From Patescibacteria group bacterium (GTDB lineage: Bacteria > Patescibacteriota > Minisyncoccia > UBA6257 > Colwellbacteraceae): DNA of 23,759 nt. The position numbers and the translations under genes are program-made. Where the stretch lies: positions 1 to 23,759 of the forward strand of contig JAHJZF010000006.1 of the NCBI GenBank assembly GCA_018826645.1, given 5' to 3'. The first letter of the stretch is position 1, and every line of letters begins with the position of its first letter. Of the stretch, positions 14,714 through 21,554 are shown in pieces. A model generated the notes under the pieces. That model was not told where the DNA came from. It worked only from the letters and a program-made list of their open reading frames with translations, and did no database searches.

Positions 14714-15331
14714 CTACAAATTATGTTGCTGTATCTCAAAAACGTGAGCATCTTCAGGCGTAGAGTCTTCTGACAATCTTAATATTTCGGAATTGCCAAA
14801 ATGGAACATGGTTAGTACTTTCTCCCAATCAAGATTGTAATAAACTGCATAAATCATTTTCCCAAAGTCCCCGTGTGTAACTAATAGGATATTCCCGTCT
14901 TGGTGCTCGTTCTTAATATTAGATAAAACTTTCTTAGCCCTCTCAATTAGATCAGGAAAAGTTTCAGCCCCCTCGGGACTTAAGAAATATGTGATGCCAT
15001 CCGTTTTAAGGATATCTGGTGCACATGACTCTTCTATACTTGAGGTTGGTTTCCCAGTCATAACGCCAAAATCGCGCTCGATAAGATCTTCTAGAACTTC
15101 TGGCTCTGGAGAGTTAGTGCTTTCCGTGATGATTTCGGCAGTCTTCTGGGTTCTTTTAAGGGGAGATGTGTAAGCTTTATCAAACTTGAGTCCTAACTCT
15201 TTAGCTTTTTTACCAGCTTCGTTTGCTTGCTCAATCCCCTTCTCTGTTAGCGGATTATCTCTTCTTCCATTAAGGATGCCACTCAAGTTATCTTCGTCTT
15301 GTCCATGACGAGCTAAATAAATATTTAACAT
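14714..15331 (-). CDS. Histidine phosphatase (phosphoglycerate mutase-like) family protein
   Basis: A 205-residue protein. The start was set at 15331 because the LARHG catalytic motif (His 9) then lies at the normal distance from the N-terminus; the frame runs further into repeat DNA. Other family marks are NPLTEKGIEQA, YTSPLKRTQKTAEII (second Arg), an acidic ERDFG (about 87-91) and VTHGDF with the second catalytic His. These enzymes transfer or remove phosphate through a phospho-His; broad-specificity phosphatases and mutases cannot be told apart here. The upstream DNA contains a gcacgag hairpin module, so any promoter must lie within it or very close to the start. Confidence 0.88.
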   Translation of the reverse strand: MLNIYLARHGQDEDNLSGILNGRRDNPLTEKGIEQANEAGKKAKELGLKFDKAYTSPLKRTQKTAEIITESTNSPEPEVLEDLIERDFGVMTGKPTSSIEESCAPDILKTDGITYFLSPEGAETFPDLIERAKKVLSNIKNEHQDGNILLVTHGDFGKMIYAVYYNLDWEKVLTMFHFGNSEILRLSEDSTPEDAHVFEIQQHNL

Positions 15332-15529
15332 TGTATAAATCTTAACATGACGACCCTCTTCGAGCGCACGAGACCCATACGCTTCTCGCGCTAGCACGAC
15401 GTGGCTGCCGAACAACGAATCGAACCTCTTGGGCCTAGAACCTCATGGAATCTAGGATTCAGACCTCCTTTCGGTGATCATAACGGGTTCTATTCCCCGA
15501 CGGGGTTCTAGTGGACGACGTTAGAACCT
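15332..15529. repeat. Hairpin module plus T-arm-like element
   Basis: 15355-15405 is a copy of the gcacgag hairpin module, here with ctcgcgct instead of ctcgtgct. 15405-15502 is a T-arm-like element with arms gaatcgaacct (15417-15427) and gggttctattc (15485-15495). Around 15508-15525 is gacgacgttagaac, similar to the box at 7080-7092. Confidence 0.7.
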
Positions 15530-16204
15530 CTATTGGGGACGACGAAGATCTCTTAACATCATACCCTCCAGTGTGCGCCTTTCTCTCTTGCCCATATTTG
15601 CGGTAAACGGATCTATAAGACTATAGAGATTTCCGAAATCGCGTCTTACTTGAAACCCTCTTGCTTCTTCATCTTCATTCAGTATGCCAACCTCTCCCAA
15701 GTCTAATAAATGTGGCTGGCCACTATTATCAACAAGCCAGTTCTCAGTCTTTCCCCAATCTTTTGGCATAAAAAATCCTCTCCTATGAAAAGCATTAATT
15801 AGTTCGCTGATTTGCTCAATAATGCTCAAAACGTCCTCGCCGTGAGACGAGAGCCAGTCTTCTAAATGTTCACCCTCTATCTTTTCCATCAACATAGCTA
15901 TTGGCACTAAGCCGTCTCGGTATGTCCTTAATACTCTTGGTAAGCCGGCCGTGCCAGACAAGTCACTCCAGGCCTTAATTTCAACATCACTTATACCCTC
16001 TGCCAGCCTATTAACTTTTAAGACTGTGGGTGAGATATTTGCTTCTTCGTATTCACAAGAATAAGCCGTATAAGAATCTCCCCTGCCTACTTCCGTTAAA
16101 GTGCGCAGAGAGGGATCTTGCTGCTTAATAAATTCTATTCTTTGAGATAACAATTCGTCCTTGTCCTCGTGGGAGCTATGTAAGAAATTTTCTGTAGGAT
16201 TCAT
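15530..16204 (-). CDS. Protein-kinase-like (atypical) protein
   Basis: A 224-residue protein with a compact kinase pattern: Gly-rich loop EVGRGDS (38-44), VLKVN (K63), EKIEGEHL as hinge (108-115), HRRG...PKDWGKTENWLVD (140-159) as catalytic loop with N155, and LLDLG (166-170) for the DFG motif. One extra residue separates the likely catalytic D149 from N155. RIO, ABC1 or aminoglycoside-phosphotransferase relatives are all possible; the substrate cannot be told. The C-terminal lobe is short. TATTAT (16211-16216, minus strand) lies 6 nt before the ATG, again suggesting a leaderless mRNA. Codon use is AT-rich. Confidence 0.7.
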   Translation of the reverse strand: MNPTENFLHSSHEDKDELLSQRIEFIKQQDPSLRTLTEVGRGDSYTAYSCEYEEANISPTVLKVNRLAEGISDVEIKAWSDLSGTAGLPRVLRTYRDGLVPIAMLMEKIEGEHLEDWLSSHGEDVLSIIEQISELINAFHRRGFFMPKDWGKTENWLVDNSGQPHLLDLGEVGILNEDEEARGFQVRRDFGNLYSLIDPFTANMGKRERRTLEGMMLRDLRRPQ

Positions 16205-16478
16205 GGTTTAATAATAGTCAAAAACAGAGAATGGATCTACGAGGTTGCTACGGTAAATGGTCAGCTCCGCAAACAAGATTCGAACCGACAATAAGTTCTT
16301 GTTATAAATAGCCTCCCCTGTCGGGCTCAACTGGTTGCTGGCCTCCTCGAGCTAGAACCGTGTGGCTTCAAACCTAGCTTAGAAGTTCAAACTAGTTTTA
16401 CTATATCAAAACGACCCTCTTCGAGCACGTGTAAAAACGACATCTTTGCGCCAGTTCCTAAGCTAGGATGGTAATGCC
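16205..16478. repeat. M1 module, M8 element and T-arm fragment
   Basis: agattcgaaccgac (16276-16289) is an isolated T-arm-like box. M1 lies at 16311-16341. The M8 element at 16338-16438 (gctggcctcctcgagctaga, then ccgtgtgg; ctatatcaaaacgac) is nearly repeated at 19585-19687. No gene is visible. Confidence 0.7.
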
Positions 16479-16511
16479 TTGACACCTATTAGTATTCTGG
16501 TACGTTATAAT
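16479..16511 (+). promoter_or_regulatory. Promoter of the structured-leader transcript
   Basis: TTGACA (16479-16484) and a perfect TATAAT (16506-16511), 21 bp apart, which is longer than usual. The TATAAT ends 6 nt before the ATG of a short open frame. Confidence 0.5.
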
Positions 16512-16517
16512 CTACAT

Positions 16518-16725
16518 ATGAGTATAGAAAGTAGTATAAAATCCAAGCATATAACTGAAGCACTTAGCGTGTATTTCTTTAGCGGTTTTAACCAACCCGC
16601 TGGGAGATACTCCGTTTAAACAAACACATATAAAGAACGAAGGAGACCTCCCAAGCGGGAGGCTCTTTTGTTCTAAGAGTTGGACTTTGTTTTCTAAGCT
16701 TATAGCAGACAAAATCCAGGCCTGA
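16518..16725 (+). pseudogene. Leaderless short ORF, possibly a frameshifted small gene
   Basis: A 33-codon ORF (16518-16619) starts 6 nt after TATAAT and ends in FNQPAGRYSV-stop. The next frame from 16621 stays open for 34 codons to TGA at 16723-16725 and reads protein-like (LPSGRLFCSKSWTLF). A 4-nt insertion (taaa, 16617-16620) would explain a split of one gene of about 68 codons. Alternatively the first ORF is a leader peptide for the attenuator that follows at 16643. The two readings cannot be separated from sequence alone. Confidence 0.4.
16643..16669 (+). terminator. Attenuator-like terminator in the leader of the 16782 gene
   Basis: Stem cctccc / gggagg extended by gag / ctc past a bulged A, loop aagc, then tttt. 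It lies about 110 nt before the next start codon and downstream of a good -10 box, so it could either attenuate transcription or end the short ORF. Confidence 0.6.
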
Positions 16726-16777
16726 GGCAAAGAGCACTAGGCCTGGAAGCACCTTGAGTCTAGAGAAAGGTGGTGCT
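16716..16777 (+). promoter_or_regulatory. Two leader hairpins next to the ribosome site
   Basis: An 8-bp perfect stem ccaggcct / aggcctgg (16716-16723, 16739-16746) is followed by agcacc / ggtgct (16748-16753, 16772-16777). The second encloses the SD-like gaaagg (16765-16770) in its loop or base, just ahead of ATG 16782, so it could limit translation. Confidence 0.6.
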
Positions 16778-16781
16778 AGAG

Positions 16782-17609
16782 ATGAGAAGCCCCGATTACT
16801 ACATTCCCCTCCAGGAGGTCGGGAAACTCAACGAAAGGAGACGACAGGATCTTCGGCCACAGGTTGAGGAGGCCCTTACAGAAAGTGGCTTCGGTTTTCC
16901 CGAGGAGTTGAGGGAAGGCCAGTTCGCCATCTTGCTTCGCCAGGTCCCGACGTTTCGTTATGAGGATGCCCTGTTCATCCTCTGGGCCAAGCGAGCGGGG
17001 CTCACACCCCTCTGGCTGGGGAAGACTAACGACAGAATGGCGATGGTCTCTCCCTACAAGCGTTCCCTCACAACCATGAGGGTTGTTACCCACGTGGGCA
17101 ATCGTGGTGGTGTGGAGGTCAGGAGGGCCAAGCTTGTTGATGGTCAGGTTGCAGCGAGCAACGGCCTCCGGCTCTCGGAGATCATCTGCGATCACGGAAC
17201 AGATACGAAAGGCCGACGGCTCATCGATGTCCACGATGAGCGGTTGAAGCACTTCTACACAGACCCAGCAGTTGTAGATGTGTCCGCCGGCTGCTTAGCG
17301 GCAGGAGGAGCGCCACAGGAGTACTATCCATCTCTGTTGTCCTTGGCAGTGGCACACGGTGTCATTTTTAAGGACTTCCATGGAGGCGAAGCGGGACGCC
17401 AAGTGCGTCTTCCCTACGCCCAACGGACGTTTGAACCTGCTTTTCAAGAGGTTCGTGAACGTTTCAGAGTGGAGCCTCTCGTGGTCAGATTCCCGTGGTG
17501 GAAAGAACTTACCTATTACCCAGGCGCGACTCTCTCCGCGGAAATCTCTCCCTTCTGCCATTCGTGGGCTCTTAGGGAGGAGGTAGTTACACCAGCGATC
17601 ACCTTCTAG
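16782..17609 (+). CDS. ORFan of 275 residues, function unknown
   Basis: A soluble 275-residue protein, basic in its first half, with no signal peptide, membrane helix or recognised domain. ATG 16782 is preferred over GTG 16770 because gaaagg then lies 11 nt upstream. Visible features are a Trp/Phe-rich segment FILWAKRAGLTPLWLGKTND near residue 65, an ICDHGTDTKGRRLIDVHDE stretch near 130-150 and two isolated Cys (in SAGCLAAGG and SPFCHSW). Codon use is GC-rich. It is preceded by a roughly 270-nt leader with an attenuator-like hairpin, which suggests regulation, and is followed by a strong hairpin. I cannot assign a function. Confidence 0.72.
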   Translation: MRSPDYYIPLQEVGKLNERRRQDLRPQVEEALTESGFGFPEELREGQFAILLRQVPTFRYEDALFILWAKRAGLTPLWLGKTNDRMAMVSPYKRSLTTMRVVTHVGNRGGVEVRRAKLVDGQVAASNGLRLSEIICDHGTDTKGRRLIDVHDERLKHFYTDPAVVDVSAGCLAAGGAPQEYYPSLLSLAVAHGVIFKDFHGGEAGRQVRLPYAQRTFEPAFQEVRERFRVEPLVVRFPWWKELTYYPGATLSAEISPFCHSWALREEVVTPAITF

Positions 17610-17618
17610 GCACAGCGT

Positions 17619-17648
17619 GAGTGAGGGGTCCACTCGGACCCCTCACTC
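17619..17648 (+). terminator. Strong hairpin after the 16782 gene
   Basis: A perfect 13-bp stem (17619-17631 with 17636-17648) around an actc loop. No T-run follows, so it may work as an mRNA end-protecting stem rather than a classic terminator. Confidence 0.6.
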
Positions 17649-17692
17649 CCCCACCAAACAACCAATGTCGATATAACAACAGATAAATAATC

Positions 17693-18826
17693 ATGAAAAT
17701 GTACGTCAACCCATTAACTAAAGAGCAACTAAATCACTACCTTGCGATTCCTGATCTTACGGAAAGCGAAGAGCCCCACGCTATTCGTTTGTTGTACGAG
17801 AAAATTGCAGACTACATGAGAAAAAGCCATAGGAAATCGGATGTGCGAGTTTATCGTAAAAACCCAATAGTGAGTGTCGCTGATAACTACGACAGCTTAT
17901 TAATCCCGGCAGACAACATTAGTCGTTCATCTACATACACACACTATGTTGATGAGACACACATACTACGTACGCATACAACGGCTCAGATCCCGGCAAT
18001 ACTTCGCGAACTTGCCGAGACTAAGGACAATTGGCTCGATGTTCTCATTCTATTGCCTGGCCTGGCATATCGGCGAGATATCACTGATAAAAAGCACATC
18101 GGGCAGATCCACATGTTGGAGATGTGGCGAATTGTCAGAAACGACAAAAGAAATCTGATTCTTAAGGATGATCTACTTGCTGTCGTCAATGGCGTAGCCA
18201 GTGTCGCTGCCCCTGGTTGGAGATTACGCATTGTTGACTCACCTCACCCATACACTAAACAGGGCATTGAGGTAAATACCGTATTAGGAGATCAAGATAT
18301 CGAGATCCTAGAATGTGGCCTGATTAGTGATCAAATTTTGTCCAATGCTGGGCTCAGTCCGCAGGAATACTCTGGTTGGGCACTTGGCATGGGACTTGAT
18401 AGGTTAGTTATGACCTTGAAGGATATTCCTGATATTCGGTACCTGCGCTCGACTAACCCGAGAATTGCAGAGCAAATGAAGGATTTGGAGAAATACCACG
18501 AAGTGTCTGATCAACCGCCCATTGCACGTGATATGTCCTATAGCGTACCCTGCGATTACGTCGAAGAGGATATAAGTGAAGATATCCGTGAGGCATTAGG
18601 TGCCAAACAAAACGTCCTAGAGAGCATCGAAGTCTTAAATGAAACGCCCTACGGTGATTTGCCACCAACAGTTATAGAGCGTCTAGGTATATCTAGTGAT
18701 CAAAAGAATATTCTGGTGCGTATAACCTTACGACACCTTGAGAAAACACTCACAAACGAGGATGCGAACAGGATTTACGACGAGATATATGGGAAGATAA
18801 ACCATGGATCTGGCGGCTATGTGTAG
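17693..18826 (+). CDS. PheRS-like class II synthetase with C-terminal FDX-ACB domain
   Basis: A 377-residue protein. Residues 60-260 follow the phenylalanyl-tRNA synthetase alpha core: LLIPADNISRSST...LRTHTTAQ (motif 1 area, R93), GLAYRRD (R127/R128, motif 2), ECGLISDQIL...GWALGMGLDRLVM (motif 3, 228-240). Residues 277-368 resemble the ferredoxin-fold anticodon-binding domain (RDMSYSVP... to ...LTNEDANRIYDEI). Catalytic core plus FDX-ACB in one chain is the layout of mitochondrial PheRS, not of the bacterial alpha/beta tetramer. The usual FHQ motif reads IHMLE, so amino-acid recognition may have changed. No tRNA or pheT gene is nearby. Codon use is intermediate to AT-rich. It could be an extra synthetase or a paralog with another job. 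Confidence 0.82.
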   Translation: MKMYVNPLTKEQLNHYLAIPDLTESEEPHAIRLLYEKIADYMRKSHRKSDVRVYRKNPIVSVADNYDSLLIPADNISRSSTYTHYVDETHILRTHTTAQIPAILRELAETKDNWLDVLILLPGLAYRRDITDKKHIGQIHMLEMWRIVRNDKRNLILKDDLLAVVNGVASVAAPGWRLRIVDSPHPYTKQGIEVNTVLGDQDIEILECGLISDQILSNAGLSPQEYSGWALGMGLDRLVMTLKDIPDIRYLRSTNPRIAEQMKDLEKYHEVSDQPPIARDMSYSVPCDYVEEDISEDIREALGAKQNVLESIEVLNETPYGDLPPTVIERLGISSDQKNILVRITLRHLEKTLTNEDANRIYDEIYGKINHGSGGYV

Positions 18827-18972
18827 TTCGCTTCAGCGCGGATCGTGAGACCTTCGTGGTCTCTCGGAACTTCCAACCTTGGCTGCCGAATCAGGAATCG
18901 AACCTCCTAGGTCTAGTACCGCATGAATACTAGGTTCTATTGTTCGGATAATTGGTTCGAATCTTTGATGGA
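18827..18972. repeat. M3 hairpin plus T-arm-like element
   Basis: gagacc / ggtctc (18847-18863) is a hairpin followed by tcggaacttccaaccttggc, shared with 10850-10870. A T-arm-like element follows at 18883-18976, with arms gaatcgaacct and ggttcgaatc and an inner ctag hairpin. Its end reaches into the next gene's 3' end. Confidence 0.75.
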
Positions 18973-19530
18973 TCACGGTTTTACTATTTCTCTGACCGTA
19001 TATTTATCAAACTCTTGTTTGGAACAAATACCGATGCCTCGACTCATTAGGGGTGGATAATCCGACCAGGAAAACAGTGTGATATGTGGCACTGGGATAT
19101 CAAAAGAAATATTGAGGAGGTTTGAGAGCTTGTCGTAGAAAGATTCTATATCCGTCAGCTTCGCCTCTTGCACAATAGTTCGCCTAGTGTGCTCGGTTAA
19201 GTCTTTATATCCCGACTCTAAAAGTTCTTCTCGATCATACTTATTCTCAAGAAGATAATACTTATCTAGTAGTTCGTACTCCCAAGAAAACTCATTTACT
19301 AAAGACACTATTTCCTCCCAAAATGAATTTGGATCAGAAGCACCCGCAAGAGCATCAAGAATTCTTTTAGAGTTTTTAGTAACAGCTACACTGATATGAT
19401 ATTCGGGTTTCTCAACAAGTCTTGCTTTATCGGCTTCTCCCCGGACAAAACCAGGTATCTCTACCCCACTAATCGGTAGGATAATATGTCCTTTTTCTCT
19501 AACGAATTTCTTTTCTGTTGGGAAGGCCAT
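18973..19530 (-). CDS. 2H-phosphoesterase-like protein
   Basis: A 185-residue protein. The start was set at 19530; the frame runs upstream through repeat DNA. Two H-x-S/T motifs, EYHISVAV (H45, S47) and VPHITLFS (H149, T151), each at the start of a hydrophobic strand, match the pair that defines 2H phosphoesterases (LigT / cyclic phosphodiesterase type), which act on 2',3'-cyclic phosphates or related RNA ends. The middle of the protein is helical and charged. The family is inferred from these motifs alone. On the minus strand TACGAT lies 6 nt before the ATG, a weak leaderless pattern. Codon use is AT-rich. Confidence 0.6.
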   Translation of the reverse strand: MAFPTEKKFVREKGHIILPISGVEIPGFVRGEADKARLVEKPEYHISVAVTKNSKRILDALAGASDPNSFWEEIVSLVNEFSWEYELLDKYYLLENKYDREELLESGYKDLTEHTRRTIVQEAKLTDIESFYDKLSNLLNISFDIPVPHITLFSWSDYPPLMSRGIGICSKQEFDKYTVREIVKP

Positions 19531-19698
19531 ATCAAAATCGTAGCATATTTGGAGCCTTCGTGGTCTCTCGATAAACCCCACTTCTGCTGGCCTCCTCGAG
19601 CTAGAACCGTGTGGGTTCAAGCCCTGCTTGGAGATTCAGACTAGTTCTACTATATCAAAACGACGCTCTTCGAGCACGTATAAAAAGTAAACTTTTTC
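19531..19698. repeat. M3 fragment and second M8 element
   Basis: 19551-19570 shares ccttcgtggtctctcg with 18850-18866. 19585-19687 is the second copy of the M8 element, with 29 identical nt at its left end (gctggcctcc to ccgtgtgg) compared with 16338. Confidence 0.75.
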
Positions 19699-19727
19699 TT
19701 GATAAATGATGGGTAATTAGGCATATT
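19699..19727 (+). promoter_or_regulatory. Promoter of the RHH / membrane-protein pair
   Basis: TTGATA (19699-19704), 17-bp spacer ending TTAGG, CATATT (19722-19727). Confidence 0.6.
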
Positions 19728-19758
19728 ATATCTGCAACTTGACAGCAATGGAGGCGTA

Positions 19759-20007
19759 ATGTGTGCCATCAAGGAATATCGGATTGACCTGTATTTCAGC
19801 GAAGAGGCCTGGGAACAAATGGAGGAGTTGGCCGATAGGGCCGGCACTTCGATTGGAGACCTCATCAAACGTGGAATTGCCATCCTGCGGTTCAAGGTCA
19901 GGGCCGAAGAACATGGGAAGAAACTCCTGGTTGCGAAGAAGAGGCGCTTCTTCGGTGGTTGGAAGGTCTTCGAGGTGGTGTATGGAGGAGAGACGGAAGA
20001 TGAGTGA
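19759..20007 (+). CDS. Small ribbon-helix-helix-like protein
   Basis: An 82-residue basic protein. EYRIDLYFSEEAWEQMEELADRAG, then SIGDLIKRGIAILRF, has the strand-helix-turn-helix pattern of MetJ/Arc (RHH) DNA-binding proteins, where the strand pairs in a dimer and contacts DNA. A basic tail (KKRRFF) follows. The ATG has a clear SD (tggagg) 5 nt upstream. It overlaps the following membrane-protein gene (ATGAGTGA), so the pair is translationally coupled, with the RHH protein first, as in many toxin-antitoxin operons. Whether the partner is toxic is unknown. Codon use is GC-rich. Confidence 0.7.
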   Translation: MCAIKEYRIDLYFSEEAWEQMEELADRAGTSIGDLIKRGIAILRFKVRAEEHGKKLLVAKKRRFFGGWKVFEVVYGGETEDE

Positions 20008-20314
20008 TGCGACTGAAGTCCAAAAACTGGAGGATTATCTCCAACACAAGTTCTGGGCGGAAGTTCTGTCTATGGCCACCAGAGGAGCACTCTTCATTGG
20101 GTTGCTCTACCTGAGCGCTTTCTTCGTGGGAGCATCAGTGACCCTGCTCCCTGAGGGTGCGCAGGTTGATGGATTCTTGGTGATCTCGGTGGCCTGGTTC
20201 GTCTGGAATGGGTGGATCGCTTTCTTCTCCCCGCTTTCATCGTGGATCAAGAAGAAAGCCAATCAACTGGTAGGCGTCGAAAGTCCGCCAGAGTTCCTTT
20301 GTGATGATGATTAG
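20000..20314 (+). CDS. Small two-helix membrane protein paired with the RHH protein
   Basis: A 104-residue protein starting at ATG 20000 inside the last codons of the RHH gene, with SD ggaggag upstream. It has two hydrophobic helices (about residues 28-50 and 60-78) separated by a short polar loop, a basic stretch (IKKK) after the second helix and an acidic C-terminal end (CDDD). The same frame is open further upstream, but that part lies in the RHH gene and is not needed. No family is recognised. Possible roles are a membrane-acting toxin, an anti-sigma-like partner or a simple cargo protein. Confidence 0.7.
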   Translation: MSDATEVQKLEDYLQHKFWAEVLSMATRGALFIGLLYLSAFFVGASVTLLPEGAQVDGFLVISVAWFVWNGWIAFFSPLSSWIKKKANQLVGVESPPEFLCDDD

Positions 20315-20373
20315 TCCCGTACGCTGGGATCACGAAAATGCAACGTGGTTACCAGCTGCGGGACATTTTCGTT
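20314..20373 (+). terminator. Terminator with two competing stems
   Basis: Stem A pairs gtcccg..gctgg (from 20314) with ccagc..cgggac (20352-20364). Stem B pairs acgaaaatg (20332-20340) with cattttcgt (20364-20372). They interleave, so both together would form a pseudoknot; either one alone can form. The T-run is short. Confidence 0.6.
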
Positions 20374-20613
20374 TATGAGTAAACAAAGTATGGCAATTAT
20401 CAAACCGCTTGGTGCTGGCCGCATGGGACGATGTTGGAACTTTATTGAATGAAAATGTGCACGATAGCTTATTATAAGGTGACTGTAGGTCGTAGAGGCC
20501 GTTAGAACTTATTTTGTAAAAACGATAGATCCTTATTATTTAGATTTATTATTTAAACATTGCTTTTCGCTCTTTTGAGCTCATCAGCATAAGAACACAC
20601 TTATGGAAGCGGG
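20374..20613. repeat. Spacer with two gttrgaactta boxes
   Basis: gcatgggacgatgttggaac (20420-20439) matches 7073-7092; gtcgtagaggccgttagaac (20493-20512) is a looser copy. The rest is AT-rich, with no gene. Confidence 0.6.
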
Positions 20614-20626
20614 TGCGACAAGTAGA
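20614..20626. repeat. Left copy of a 13-bp inverted repeat flanking the 20661 gene
   Basis: tgcgacaagtaga here is the exact reverse complement of tctacttgtcgca at 21317-21329. On the mRNA (minus strand) the 5' leader and the 3' tail could pair. Confidence 0.7.
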
Positions 20627-20660
20627 TGCAACCGCTCCGGTGGAAAAACCCACCAATGGA

Positions 20661-21209
20661 TCAGCTGCTTTGGACCCGGTCAACGACAGCATCGATGGCC
20701 TTCTCCAACGGCTCACCGAGCTCGTCTGCACCAAGATGCAGTACGGCGAACCCATCGCCCTGCTCGAGGGTCGAGAGAGTGTTGACATTCCCCATCGCCT
20801 CGTGAGCGTTGAGGAGGGCCTTCACGCCCGACTCGACTTGAGCCTCTGGTGGATCAACGTCACTCGTCTCACGAAGCTTGTCGATGATCCGCTGAGCCGT
20901 TCCGTCACCACCATTGTCCCGGTCGTAGCCCCACGGGTCGAACTCGTCCTCTTCGAGGTTGAGCTTCAGTGGGCGGCCGTGCAGGTAGTCGAAGTAGAGC
21001 TGGCTCCGTCGCCGACTACGAGGTCCGGGGTAATCCGGATCAGCATCAGCGCCGATGATCTCTTGAGCCATCTCTTCAGTCATCCCTTCCTCAGGGCCGA
21101 AGGCGGCCTGGAGGAAGCCCATCCCGGAAGGAGCCGAGTGGTTCCAAAGAGCGGCGAGAACCGCTGCTTTGGAAAGGCCGCTGATGTCGACCATCTCACG
21201 ATCAGACAT
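20661..21209 (-). CDS. Acidic conserved-looking ORFan of 182 residues
   Basis: A soluble acidic protein. The start is ATG 21209, with a weak SD (aaagag) upstream; the frame continues another 24 codons without support. The centre carries YFDYLHGRPLKLNLEEDEFDPWGYDRDNG, a pattern that I associate with small proteins of phages and CPR genomes but cannot name. Residues before it are rich in Glu and Met (GPEEGMTEEMAQEIIGADADPD, a possible helix pair). Codon use is GC-rich. The gene is bracketed by a 13-bp inverted repeat (20614-20626 and 21317-21329) and its promoter contains a palindrome. Confidence 0.72.
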   Translation of the reverse strand: MSDREMVDISGLSKAAVLAALWNHSAPSGMGFLQAAFGPEEGMTEEMAQEIIGADADPDYPGPRSRRRSQLYFDYLHGRPLKLNLEEDEFDPWGYDRDNGGDGTAQRIIDKLRETSDVDPPEAQVESGVKALLNAHEAMGNVNTLSTLEQGDGFAVLHLGADELGEPLEKAIDAVVDRVQSS

Positions 21210-21316
21210 TATGGTCTCTTTTTCCTCATCCGTAGTTGAGTGCACCGTCTTAGCGCACAAGATAAGGAAGGTGCCTACCAATTAACTGATAAACACTTTT
21301 CTTACCTTATGCGCGG

Positions 21317-21329
21317 TCTACTTGTCGCA
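21317..21329. repeat. Right copy of the 13-bp inverted repeat
   Basis: tctacttgtcgca, partner of 20614-20626. It lies in the leader of the minus-strand gene, about 30 nt after its -10 box. Confidence 0.7.
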
Positions 21330-21356
21330 AAATTCTAGAAGTAAAAGAACAGGCTA

Positions 21357-21385
21357 TTAATACCATACTTTATGGTATTAGTCAA
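21357..21385 (-). promoter_or_regulatory. Promoter with a palindrome in the spacer
   Basis: On the minus strand: TTGACT (21385-21380), 17-bp spacer, TATTAA (21362-21357). The span 21359-21379 is a perfect inverted repeat with 9-bp arms (aataccata / tatggtatt) and a 3-bp centre, filling the spacer and part of the -10 box. That is an ideal place for a repressor dimer. Confidence 0.75.
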
Positions 21386-21554
21386 CAGTATCTCCCTTAT
21401 TTATAATTAAGAATTAACCTCTCAAGTCAGTCTCAACTGGTTGCTGCCGGACAACGAATCGAACCTCTCGGGTCTAGTACCTGATGGAATCTAGGTCTTA
21501 AATCTTCTTATAGCGATTATAACAGGTTCGATTCCCTGACCGGTCAAAGATTAA
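21386..21554. repeat. M1 module plus T-arm-like element
   Basis: M1 lies at 21416-21446. The element at 21443-21546 has arms cgaatcgaacct (21455-21466) and aggttcgattc (21524-21534) and an inner ctag hairpin. The remainder of the 21210-21554 gap is the leader and promoter of the gene on its left. Confidence 0.75.

Noticed and set aside
16512..16730. Minus-strand ORF of 72 codons in the leader region
   Set aside because: It is antisense to the short plus-strand ORF and the hairpins, and has no SD or -10 box of its own.
7073..20512. Canonical integron attC sites
   Set aside because: gttggaac and gttagaac boxes come close to GTTRRRY but fail at the last position, and matching RYYYAAC partners at the right spacing were not found. 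No integrase gene is in the window. An attC-like role stays open but is not claimed.
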